From NCBI GenBank assembly GCA_019694515.1, contig JAIBBU010000006.1, forward strand, positions 62,001 to 126,000: a stretch of 64,000 nt of DNA, given 5' to 3'. This document shows positions 26,592 through 33,882 of the stretch, in pieces. The number at the start of each line of letters is the position of its first letter. Position 1 is the first letter of the stretch. The stretch comes from Oligoflexia bacterium (GTDB lineage: Bacteria; Bdellovibrionota_C; UBA2361; JBGSMV01). The position numbers were made by a program, and so were the translations under genes. The notes below the pieces were generated by a model that was not told the origin of the DNA, searched no databases, and saw only the letters and a program-made list of their open reading frames with translations.

Positions 26592-27095
26592 ATGTTGCAC
26601 GAGAAAATTTCGTTAAGCGAGTTGCGGGCTCTGGCCTTTCGCATTGAGCGGGAATCGAAAAGCACCACGCAAGCGGAGAGCAGTCATGTAGGAGCTTCGG
26701 AGGAGGATCCTGCCGATACCCTGCTGTCCGATCTCGAATCGTCAGGCGAGTGGGCGGACCTTAACCTTTCATTAGCCTGCGATCAGCTAGCTATTCCTTA
26801 TCTTGCAAAATGGGAGGGCAGACCCGCGCCGGTACCCGAATTTATTAAAGAACAGCTTTATGGAAAACCTTACGGCCCGGGACTGGTCGTAGATTATCAA
26901 GGACAACGCTGCTTGGTGGTAGACATGTTCGTATCGTCTCCCGAAGGAAAGGGGATCGATCGCAGTAAGCCCGGCGCCTTAGCACAAATTATGTTTGAGA
27001 TGTGCGCATGGGCGGATCTGAAGGAGATTCCGGAAGATGCCGATTTTGATCGGCTCTATTTGATTGATGCGACATTAGTGGACCTACAGTCCTGA
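26592..27095 (+). CDS. Hypothetical protein, tandem paralogue 2
   Basis: Encodes 167 aa, 15 bp after its paralogue and probably co-transcribed with it. It begins MLHEKISLSELRALAFRIER and ends LYLIDATLVDLQS. The shared core contains SLACDQLAIPYLAKWEG, PEFIKEQLYGK, GPGLVVDYQGQRCLVV. Divergence is greatest in the acidic region at residues 25-55. I do not recognise the family. Duplication in tandem followed by divergence suggests related but distinct partners. No Shine-Dalgarno is obvious before ATG 26592. Confidence 0.7.
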   Translation: MLHEKISLSELRALAFRIERESKSTTQAESSHVGASEEDPADTLLSDLESSGEWADLNLSLACDQLAIPYLAKWEGRPAPVPEFIKEQLYGKPYGPGLVVDYQGQRCLVVDMFVSSPEGKGIDRSKPGALAQIMFEMCAWADLKEIPEDADFDRLYLIDATLVDLQS

Positions 27096-27133
27096 CTAAC
27101 TATAGCCCCTCTAGACTTAGTCCAAGAAAGCAG

Positions 27134-27189
27134 TTGACAGCTAAGGGCGGAATACAGCAATCTTCCACGAGACGGGAAAATTTCCCGTC
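27134..27189 (+). promoter_or_regulatory. -35 box and palindrome upstream of the DUF6502 gene
   Basis: A consensus TTGACA at 27134-27139 is followed by a perfect palindrome GACGGGAAA / TTTCCCGTC (27171-27179 and 27181-27189). The palindrome ends just before the GGAGG ribosome site (27192-27196) of the gene at 27199. The -10 box is weak. The palindrome could be an operator bound by the encoded HTH-like protein or an RNA hairpin limiting translation. Both are inference. Confidence 0.35.
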
Positions 27190-27198
27190 CCGGAGGGT

Positions 27199-28011
27199 AT
27201 GTACTTAGATCGCGCCAAAATTATCGGTCTGCTACCGCGTCTCCTAGGCCCAATTGTAGGGCTCTGCCTGCGCTATTCGATCAAACTCGACGAGTTGGTC
27301 GAAGCACTGAAGTATATTTTGATTCAGCGGGCGGACTCCGAGATATCCCTCGATTCTGCTGCGCTCAGCGCCGCGCGCATTTCAGCCATTACCGGCGTGC
27401 ATCGGAAGGATATTGCGCGACTGCGGGCCAGCGCTCGACCAAGCACGAAGCCCAAGAATCTGGTGATGAAGATCCTCGGCCAGTGGGAACAGGATCGTCG
27501 GTTTTGTCGGGGCCGCACCCCAAAGCCTTTGAAAGTAGATGGCAAACGTTCGGAGTTTACGGAGCTGGTGTATTCGGTTAGTACGGATCTCAACCCCTAC
27601 GCGGTGCTCTTTGAGCTTCAACGCATAGGTGCTGTAGAGTGCAAACATCAAGTTGTTCGATTGGTTACCAGATCGCACTCAACCCGCGCCGATTTTGAAC
27701 AAGGGCTCGAGCAATTGGCGGATGACCTGCAGAATCTCATTATTGCGGTCCAAGAAAACTTATCAAGCCAGGCGGAGGTACCGAATCACCACCTGTCCAC
27801 AGAATATGACAATATTCCGGCGCAGTGCGCAGATAAGATCCGTCGCTTGCTTTTTCAAGAAGGGCGTCGCCTCCATCGGAAGATGCGTTCGCTCCTAGCC
27901 CCTTTTGATCGTGACGTGGGGTCAAGTCGACAGGGAGATGGACGTCTCCGCGTAGTTTTTGGTTCATATAGTTGTTTAGTTCCACACAAACCGGAGCGAA
28001 GAGAGTCATGA
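27199..28011 (+). CDS. DUF6502 family protein
   Basis: Encodes 270 aa. The N-terminal 75 residues look like a helix-turn-helix region (YSIKLDELVEALKYILIQRA, ARISAITGVHRKDIARLRAS). This is followed by the DUF6502 pattern ILGQWEQDRRFCRGRTPKPL, SEFTELVYSVSTDLNPYAVLFELQRIGAVE. The C-terminal half is helical. The family is found mainly in proteobacteria, often beside a lipoprotein, and is thought to be regulatory, though this is unproven. Its stop overlaps the start of the following lipoprotein gene (ATGA), so the two are translationally coupled. It is preceded by GGAGG with a good spacing. Confidence 0.75.
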   Translation: MYLDRAKIIGLLPRLLGPIVGLCLRYSIKLDELVEALKYILIQRADSEISLDSAALSAARISAITGVHRKDIARLRASARPSTKPKNLVMKILGQWEQDRRFCRGRTPKPLKVDGKRSEFTELVYSVSTDLNPYAVLFELQRIGAVECKHQVVRLVTRSHSTRADFEQGLEQLADDLQNLIIAVQENLSSQAEVPNHHLSTEYDNIPAQCADKIRRLLFQEGRRLHRKMRSLLAPFDRDVGSSRQGDGRLRVVFGSYSCLVPHKPERRES

Positions 28012-28397
28012 CTGGCGAGAGCAAAAAAATTTGGCAAAAAGTGCTGCTAGTGTTTTTGACGTGTTTGATGGTGAGTTGCGGCGGAGGTAGTAAAGGTACG
28101 GGTGGAGAGGTTTTGAAGGGGCGCTTACTGTCGCTTACGGGCGAACCTCAAGCTGGGATCTCAGTTGTGTTGCCGACTACTGGGGATCAAGACTTGAGTA
28201 ATGCACAGGGCGACTTCTTGATTCAGACTGAGCTCACCGAAGGCCGTATTGAAGTCTTGTTAGAAGGCCAGGATTTTTCGGTAATCGTGTATATACATGA
28301 TGTGCCAGCCGGGACTCGCAGAATAGAGATCACTTTGGTGCTCGATCGTCACGAGGGGGATGTCACTCCCATTATTCAGGCAATCAAATTTGATTAG
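28008..28397 (+). CDS. Putative lipoprotein with carboxypeptidase-regulatory-like fold
   Basis: Encodes 129 aa from ATG 28008, which overlaps the preceding stop as ATGA. The signal peptide KVLLVFLTCLMVSC ends in a lipobox with Cys followed by GGGSKGTGG, so it is predicted to be a lipid-anchored envelope protein. The mature part (LKGRLLSLTGEPQAGISVVLP, SNAQGDFLIQTEL, GTRRIEITLVLD) resembles the small Ig-like domain of carboxypeptidase-regulatory repeats. It pairs with the DUF6502 gene; a sensor/regulator arrangement is only a guess. Confidence 0.75.
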   Translation: MTGESKKIWQKVLLVFLTCLMVSCGGGSKGTGGEVLKGRLLSLTGEPQAGISVVLPTTGDQDLSNAQGDFLIQTELTEGRIEVLLEGQDFSVIVYIHDVPAGTRRIEITLVLDRHEGDVTPIIQAIKFD

Positions 28398-28448
28398 CTT
28401 CAGTTACGAATTGAAATTAAGAGGAGCGCTGCCTTCGGCCGAGGGATG

Positions 28449-28700
28449 TTAATTGAGCTCAATCGCATCGCTGAGCAACAGCACGGGAATGCCCTCTCTG
28501 ATCGGGAATAATCTGTGCCCATCTTCCCGAATTAGCGCAGCCTCGAGTCGGTCCGTCATCAGATTGCCGGATCGATCTTTAATGTGTCCAGCGCCGATCT
28601 GAAGATTCAGAGCGGCGAGCTGCTCCGGCGTCGCCATTCTTAGGGGCAGATGCGTTTCGGGGCAAACTAGAATTTTAAGCAAATCAGGGTCTAAGGTCAT
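28449..28700 (-). CDS. Trm112-family small protein
   Basis: Encodes 83 aa from ATG 28700; the longer frame to 28760 adds residues foreign to the family. The sequence MTLDPDLLKILVCPETHLPLR and LFPIREGIPVLL match the Trm112/YcaR family, whose members activate methyltransferases or act as small zinc-ribbon chaperones. The usual CPxC knuckle is here CPET, so one or more metal ligands are missing, as in some bacterial members. It lies downstream of the muramidase-like gene on the same strand with a 65-bp gap. Confidence 0.85.
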   Translation of the reverse strand: MTLDPDLLKILVCPETHLPLRMATPEQLAALNLQIGAGHIKDRSGNLMTDRLEAALIREDGHRLFPIREGIPVLLLSDAIELN

Positions 28701-28765
28701 AGTTCGTCTCCGGCCCTGAGTATACGCACGGATTGATTCCGTCCGGAAGCGGCGGCACACGCTTG

Positions 28766-29887
28766 CTAGTCTTGATGACGGAGTCGCCTAGATACTGGTC
28801 CGGAAGCTTCGTCGCCGCTCGCGAGTAGATTGGAGTTAAGCTTCACGGAAGCAGGGTAGGCGGGCCGCGGCTGCATCGGCACACTGCTAGTGCTTAGCAG
28901 CTTAGAAAGCTGCTCGGGTGAAACGCCTTCGCGTTTGGCCTGGAGATAATTCCAAAAATTCAGATCCGAGCTGATTGGTCGGGAACCGCCCGTCGGCGCG
29001 GACGCAGCTGACGCAGGCGCGAGCGCCCGTATCATCCAAGCGCCTTGGTTAACCTGGGCCATGCGGTTCTCGAACTGCGCGAATTGATGCTCTGCACCGC
29101 TACCGAGATCCACACCGCTACGTTCGGCGGTAAGATGCATGCGCCGTTCCCAGACCTGATATTTATTGCAGCGCAGCCGCTCTCCACAGAAACGCCGATT
29201 GAGTTCATGCTGCGTATCGAAGAAGCGTCTTAGCACATACGCCAGCTCCTCTTTATCGCAGCTGCCTAAGGCGGCCACTGCCGTGCGGTAGAGATCGCGA
29301 TTAGATAGAATTTTGGAGAGCTCCGATCCAGGCCTGATCTTGGCTCCGATATCAACCTCTTCGCCGATTGCTCCCATGGCCTTAAGGAGCATTAAGCGCG
29401 CCCGGCCGTTTCCCATGTACACCGAGACGTCGTAGACCGCCATCGCGGCGCTCTCTGGCATCTGATGGCAGCGTTGAGTGCGCCAATAATCTTGATAGTA
29501 AATTTGGTTCCGTTCTTTCGCATTAAGCTCGAGCGGAGTCTTGCCGTAGCGAGCGGCAGTGCGGGGATGTATACCGTAGGCAGTATATGTACCAAGCGCC
29601 TTTTCGTCGTGATTAACTCCTCCTTCAATTAACTTTACCTGCTTGTGAATTTCGCGGAAGGTGGCGCGAGCCGCAGGGGCGTTGCGGATCGTATCGAAGG
29701 TGACAGGGGCGGTCTCGAGCGCCGGGACAACGTCGACTGCCGAACTCCCGGAACGCTGAGCTTGTGCACGCTGCTCCGCGGGACTTGAGATGGCAGAGCT
29801 GCTAGGGGAGACTTCAGCGTGGGCCGTTGGCCGTGTGGCGTTAGCAGCTGCCTGCTCGGTTTCGATTACTGTCCGAACGAGCTTCAT
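28766..29887 (-). CDS. GH108-like muramidase domain protein
   Basis: Encodes 373 aa from ATG 29887; an open frame continues upstream into a MITE and is not used. Residues 1-65 are disordered (Ala/Ser/Thr/Glu/Pro rich). Residues about 75-180 resemble glycosyl hydrolase family 108 lysozymes: FREIHKQVKLIEGGVNHDEK with the candidate catalytic Glu at 88, TAYGIHPRTAARYG, then LNAKERNQIYYQDYWRTQRC and MAVYDVSVYMGNGRARLMLLKAMG. The usual DPGG motif is altered. The C-terminal 190 residues are helical, then Pro/Ser-rich. There is no signal peptide, so export would need a phage-like holin or a specialised secretion system. The family assignment is moderately sure. Confidence 0.65.
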   Translation of the reverse strand: MKLVRTVIETEQAAANATRPTAHAEVSPSSSAISSPAEQRAQAQRSGSSAVDVVPALETAPVTFDTIRNAPAARATFREIHKQVKLIEGGVNHDEKALGTYTAYGIHPRTAARYGKTPLELNAKERNQIYYQDYWRTQRCHQMPESAAMAVYDVSVYMGNGRARLMLLKAMGAIGEEVDIGAKIRPGSELSKILSNRDLYRTAVAALGSCDKEELAYVLRRFFDTQHELNRRFCGERLRCNKYQVWERRMHLTAERSGVDLGSGAEHQFAQFENRMAQVNQGAWMIRALAPASAASAPTGGSRPISSDLNFWNYLQAKREGVSPEQLSKLLSTSSVPMQPRPAYPASVKLNSNLLASGDEASGPVSRRLRHQD

Positions 29888-30024
29888 AAATCTAACCAAA
29901 TAGAACCGTTGGGCGTCACAATGGCGCCTACAAAGGTTATGCAACGGTTCGGATCCGAGGTTGCACAAGAAATTACGGGGCGGCGCTTTGAGGTGTGGAG
30001 GAGCAGAGGTTTTTACAGGCCGTG

Positions 30025-30269
30025 CTGTGATTGCGAGCGGAGCGAATGCCCGCCTCCGCTCATGCTGCGGCGAGGCGGGCAAACCCTAACTTTAAGTCGT
30101 AATGGTCTCTGGACTGAAGAAGTTAGGGGAAATTTCTGCAGATTTTCCAGCCGATAGCCTTCGTCTTAATGCTCGTAAGAAACTTTGACGATTATCTAGA
30201 GACAAAGCCTACATCGACATAATGTTAGGGGTTGCTTCACCCTCGCCAAGCTCGGGTTCGCAATGACAG
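30025..30269. mobile_element. MITE-like element, copy B (inverted relative to copy A)
   Basis: A 245-bp element with CTGTGATTGCGAGC at the left end (30025-30038) and TTCGCAATGACAG at the right end. Read on the minus strand it aligns with copy A along most of its length: ATTATGTCGA, AAGTTTCTTAC, GCAGAGACCATT-like and GTTAGGGTTTGCCCGCC occur in the same order. It fills most of the 450-bp gap between the muramidase-like gene and the histidine kinase. A further GCAATGACAG lies at 30302-30311. Confidence 0.75.
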
Positions 30270-30337
30270 AATTATTATCCTCGAAATATGTAACATCCAC
30301 AGCAATGACAGAGCTGCGCATTATTCGCCCTTGAATT

Positions 30338-31561
30338 TTACGGGGCGGCTCGTAGTGTTACTTTAAAGCAGCTGCCCTGACCTTCGTTGCTTTCGACATG
30401 TACCTCGCCGCCGAACTTTTCGACCAAACGTTTCACGCAGGCAAGTCCGATCCCCGATCCCTCCGCGACCTGTTTGTGGACGCGCTGAAAGGGTCTAAAA
30501 ACCAGCTCTAGTTTGTCGGCAGGAATTCCCAAGCCATTATCTTGAATCGCGATTGTCACATTCCGTCCCAGCGGCGCCTGCAGTGCGCTGATCTCAATTA
30601 CAGGCGCCCGCTCCGGGGAGCTGTATTTGAGAGCGTTGCCCAGCAGATTGCTAAAGATCTGATAGAGTCGGAGTTTGTCGGCCATTACATCAGGCAGGTT
30701 GTCAGCCATTTTGATCACGGCATGTCGCGCCTCCAGTTGCGGTTTTAGTTCAGTCATCAGCTCGTTCAGCACCTCGGTGGTACTGATCCTGACCGGTTTG
30801 GTGTCAGTAGCGCTGATGCGGGCGTACTCCAAGACGCTCTTAACGAGCTGATCGAGGCGGCCGGTGGCAGTGGCGATATGTTCCAATAAATCCTTGGCAT
30901 CGCCGGGCAGCGTCGGACCGTATTCTTCACTCAGAATGCTGACCATGCCTTTGATGGTGAAGATCGGAGCCTTAAGATCGTGTGAAACCATGTAGGTAAA
31001 GTCACGCAGCTCCTTATTTTTCTCCTCGACCTGACGCTGATAGCGTACTGTCCCGGTTACATCAAAGGTGACTGAAAGCGAAAAGAGCGGTTCTCCGGCA
31101 TCATTGTTCACCGGTACCGCTCTGGTCTCCGCCCACATCTCAATTCCGGTGCGGTGGAAGAAACGAAAGCGGAACTGAAAGGGCTCTCCGGTTTCTGAAA
31201 CCTTAAGTGCGCGCTGATATTTCTCGCGATCTTCAGGATGAACGATGGTCAGGAGGAAATCATCAGGTGCGGCGTAAATCTCTGACACCGGATACCCGGT
31301 CAAGACCTCGGTATATGGGCTGCAGTAGGAAATTTTTTGCTGCTTATCGCGGATGATGACGGCGGCGGCGAGGTTCCCGGTCAGAATCTTATAGTGCTCA
31401 AGCAGTCCCTGTTTCTCGGCTTTCAATTCTTCAAGCTCGGCCTGCAGACGTTGCAGGTCAGAAGGCTCGATTGACGCTCCATGCTTGGAATCCTGATGAG
31501 GCTTCGAGGCGACCATGCCCAGATATTTTCGGCGCAGTGTTTGAAGCGCGTGCAGCAGCAT
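30338..31561 (-). CDS. PAS-domain sensor histidine kinase
   Basis: Cytosolic two-component sensor kinase, 407 aa, with no transmembrane segment. A coiled coil covers residues 32-55, then a PAS domain (about 60-175; SYCSPYTEVLTGYPVSEIY, IVHPEDREKYQRAL, FRFRFFHRTGIEMWAE). The HisKA helix carries the phosphoacceptor His194 in FTYMVSHDLKAPI. HATPase boxes are N (NLLGNALKYSS), G1 (DNGLGIP) and G2 (GSGIGLACVK), so it is predicted active. It starts two bases after the stop of the HDOD gene, implying one operon. No response regulator adjoins it. The PAS type resembles those binding flavin or heme, but no ligand residue can be confirmed. Confidence 0.92.
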   Translation of the reverse strand: MLLHALQTLRRKYLGMVASKPHQDSKHGASIEPSDLQRLQAELEELKAEKQGLLEHYKILTGNLAAAVIIRDKQQKISYCSPYTEVLTGYPVSEIYAAPDDFLLTIVHPEDREKYQRALKVSETGEPFQFRFRFFHRTGIEMWAETRAVPVNNDAGEPLFSLSVTFDVTGTVRYQRQVEEKNKELRDFTYMVSHDLKAPIFTIKGMVSILSEEYGPTLPGDAKDLLEHIATATGRLDQLVKSVLEYARISATDTKPVRISTTEVLNELMTELKPQLEARHAVIKMADNLPDVMADKLRLYQIFSNLLGNALKYSSPERAPVIEISALQAPLGRNVTIAIQDNGLGIPADKLELVFRPFQRVHKQVAEGSGIGLACVKRLVEKFGGEVHVESNEGQGSCFKVTLRAAP

Positions 31562-31563
31562 GG

Positions 31564-32511
31564 TTATTCCGGATTTACCGCTGAAGAGTAAAGATCACGC
31601 TCCGAATTGAAGGCACGTTCGCAGCTTTGCAGCATGCGACGGCGTTCATCCGGGGGAATTTGCAGTGCTGCCCAGGCCTGGTCCAATTCCTCTTCAGCCT
31701 GCCGCTGGCGGCGGTTCATGCCGCGCGGATGTCCAAGCCCAAGCGCATGCGCGGCAAGATCGGCGGCCTTCACCAGCATCACGAGCGCTTCAGTGGACGA
31801 TCCTTCCTGAAGCTCCGCCCAACTATTATGGTGTTTGCGAATCACGGCCTTGAGCTCATCGCCGAAGTTCCAGCGCTCTGCGATCAGAAGGCCAACCTCG
31901 GTATGATCAAATACAAAGATCTCGGTTTCAGCCTGAGAGAATTCGCAGCCCTTATCCTCAACCACCTTGATTACCTGGCTGTAGTCGTTGCCGGCACGCT
32001 GTACCAGGAGCAGTTTGCCGATGTCGTGCATTAACCCGGCGAGAAAGGCCAATTCTTGCTTCTGTGGCATGACGCGCTGCGCAAGCAGCTTGGAAATGAT
32101 GGCGGTGGCAATGTCGTTGGTCCAGAACTGGATTCTGGAGGGGTGGTTACTGGGGAAGATCTCCTTGAGCGTGGTGGCATTCAAAAGACAGCGCAGTTCA
32201 TTGATGCCGATTACTAAGACCGCTTCCTCAATCGTTTCCGTTTTATTGCCGCGATCGAAGAACACCGAATTGGCAATTTTTAACACCCGCGCGGAGAGCG
32301 CTTCGTCAGACTCGATCACCTCGACAAAATCGCGGGCCTCCGCGTTTGGATCAGTAGAGAGCTGGAAGGCTTTCTGCGCTGCGGCGGGCATTGTGGGAAT
32401 GCTGCGCGCGCCGACGACCGAGTAGATGGCGCTTTGAATGCCGCTCGGAAGGGCAGCCGGGGCGGCAGAGCTGGAGCCTTTCTTGTTCCGTCCTAAGAGC
32501 TTGCCAAACAC
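31564..32511 (-). CDS. HDOD domain signalling protein
   Basis: Encodes 315 aa. After a 40-residue linker, the HDOD domain (about 35-250) shows SIPTMPAAAQKAFQLSTDPNAEARDFVEVIESDEALSARVLKIANSVFF and INELRCLLNATTLKEIF. Unlike most HDOD proteins it keeps HD-like motifs, LMHDIGKLLL, FDHTEVGLLIAERW and IRKHHNSW, so hydrolase activity is possible but not assured. The C-terminal helical tail is Gln/Arg/Glu-rich. It is the first gene of a two-gene operon with the PAS histidine kinase. HDOD proteins usually act in regulation of motility, chemotaxis or cyclic-nucleotide signalling. Confidence 0.9.
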   Translation of the reverse strand: MFGKLLGRNKKGSSSAAPAALPSGIQSAIYSVVGARSIPTMPAAAQKAFQLSTDPNAEARDFVEVIESDEALSARVLKIANSVFFDRGNKTETIEEAVLVIGINELRCLLNATTLKEIFPSNHPSRIQFWTNDIATAIISKLLAQRVMPQKQELAFLAGLMHDIGKLLLVQRAGNDYSQVIKVVEDKGCEFSQAETEIFVFDHTEVGLLIAERWNFGDELKAVIRKHHNSWAELQEGSSTEALVMLVKAADLAAHALGLGHPRGMNRRQRQAEEELDQAWAALQIPPDERRRMLQSCERAFNSERDLYSSAVNPE

Positions 32512-32595
32512 AGTTTAAAGTCCGCCTTTTGATACACGTCGAATTAACAGTTATTCGATGACGATCAGAGGGGGCGGGCTTTATGAAATTAGCAG

Positions 32596-33126
32596 CTATC
32601 CAACTACCTGTACTTCTACCTGATCTTCTGGGGCAAATTCAGGGTTTTCGAGGTCAAACTCGATGTTGTTCCCGATTAGCGGGTCATCCACATCCGCGTC
32701 TGCTTCAATCGTATTAGAGGAGAAATCGCCGGTGGCTTCGAGCTGCAGGGAGACCGTTCCGGAGGCGCTGCCGTCGCCGCCAAAGAGATCCTGGCTCAGG
32801 TAGAAGACTAGGTACACATCTTGATCCTTTCGGCTATTCACCGTGGGGGAGATGTCGAGCTCCTCGCCGTCTACAACCAGAATCGCGGAACTGGGCACGT
32901 ACTCCAGTTTGTCCGGAAAGCGTACCTTTAAGGCGATGCCATTATCGTTCACATCGCTGATGTGGATCTCGACCTGGGTGCGATCCCCGGTATCAAACTC
33001 GGTCGGGGATGCGTCAATGCTGACATTTGCGGCACCGATGAAATCTCCGCCGCCTCCGCCTCCGCCCCCGCATGAGGTTACGAGTGGAACTACAAGTGCC
33101 AGAAGGAATGCATATTTTTTAATCAT
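32596..33126 (-). CDS. Putative lipoprotein with a glycine-rich linker
   Basis: Encodes 176 aa. The signal peptide KKYAFLLALVVPLVTSC ends in a lipobox with Cys followed by eight Gly residues, so it is predicted to be lipid-anchored. The mature part is acidic and beta-rich (NVSIDASPTEFDTGDRTQVEIHIS, GIALKVRFPDKLEYVPSSAILVVDG, GTVSLQLEATGDFSS), resembling cohesin-like or Ig-like domains on envelope proteins. No family is identified. It stands alone with a clear ribosome site (AAGGAGC) before ATG 33126. Confidence 0.8.
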   Translation of the reverse strand: MIKKYAFLLALVVPLVTSCGGGGGGGGDFIGAANVSIDASPTEFDTGDRTQVEIHISDVNDNGIALKVRFPDKLEYVPSSAILVVDGEELDISPTVNSRKDQDVYLVFYLSQDLFGGDGSASGTVSLQLEATGDFSSNTIEADADVDDPLIGNNIEFDLENPEFAPEDQVEVQVVG

Positions 33127-33313
33127 CGAAGCTCCTTTCTAAGCTCGGGCGCTACGTCCGCATTTCTTGAACATTTAGCTATGAGCCGAATGCATGCGGG
33201 ATAAGTCCTGCCTAATAAACTTTTTCCCATTATTCCAGGGCCAGCGCCACGGAGCCAGCCCGCATGTTGGTGGTGTTTCATAGCCGTTGAAGCTGGGCGG
33301 TGCGGAGCAGGGT

Positions 33314-33345
33314 AAAAAAAAGGCTGCCCTAAGGCAGCCTTTTTT
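33314..33345 (-). terminator. Rho-independent terminator, bidirectional
   Basis: GGCTGCC (33322-33328), loop CTAA, GGCAGCC (33333-33339), flanked by eight A on the left and six T on the right. It lies downstream of the RRM gene on the minus strand and would end its transcript. The flanking A and T runs let it work in both directions. Confidence 0.88.
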
Positions 33346-33390
33346 GTCTACAAAAACGAGCCGAGGCTCTTCTTGAGACTACTACTAACG

Positions 33391-33702
33391 TTAGTAGCGG
33401 GGTCTACGAGGTCCGCCGCCGCCGCCACCACCGCCGCGATCATCGCGACGCGGGGGCTTCGAGTTGGCCTCGGAAACCGTAATTTTGCGGCCCTGCTGCT
33501 CTGAGCCGTTAAGCTGAGAGATCGCATTTTCCGCATCCTGATCGCTGGCCATTTCGACGAAACCGAAACCTCGGCTACGTCCGGTCTCGCGATCCGTTAC
33601 GACGTTAGCAGACACGACTTCTCCAACGGCTTGAAATGCCCGCTGAAGGTCTTCTGTTTTAAATGAGAAAGGTAAATTACCGACAAAGAGCTTCTTACTC
33701 AT
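33391..33702 (-). CDS. RRM-type RNA-binding protein
   Basis: Small cytoplasmic RNA-binding protein, 103 aa, starting at ATG 33702 behind GGAGG. One RRM domain shows RNP2 (LFVGNLPF) and RNP1 (RGFGFVEM), with SFKTEDLQRAFQAVGEVVSANVVTDRETGRS between. The C-terminus is a Gly-rich, Arg-rich tail (RRDD, a run of eight Gly, RRPRY). Such glycine-rich RRM proteins are common in cyanobacteria and some proteobacteria and often respond to cold or other stress; no regulation is visible here. It is a single gene with its own terminator. Confidence 0.93.
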   Translation of the reverse strand: MSKKLFVGNLPFSFKTEDLQRAFQAVGEVVSANVVTDRETGRSRGFGFVEMASDQDAENAISQLNGSEQQGRKITVSEANSKPPRRDDRGGGGGGGGPRRPRY

Positions 33703-33882
33703 CTGTCCTCCATATAAAAGGCCGTAGAGAACCAGGAGCAAAAAAGCTTCAAGGACTCAGGGCTGTTGTTAATTTAGAAGTATACCACGGTATGACCGCG
33801 CTCTTCAACTTTATTAAGATGATCAAGTTTGGATAGCTGCATCACGGAACAGCCTTTTATCGCATAGTTATTCCGGGCGCCG

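Noticed and set aside
29888..30082. N-terminal extension of the GH108-like gene
   Set aside because: The upstream in-frame residues are encoded by the MITE. ATG 29887 gives a complete protein without it.
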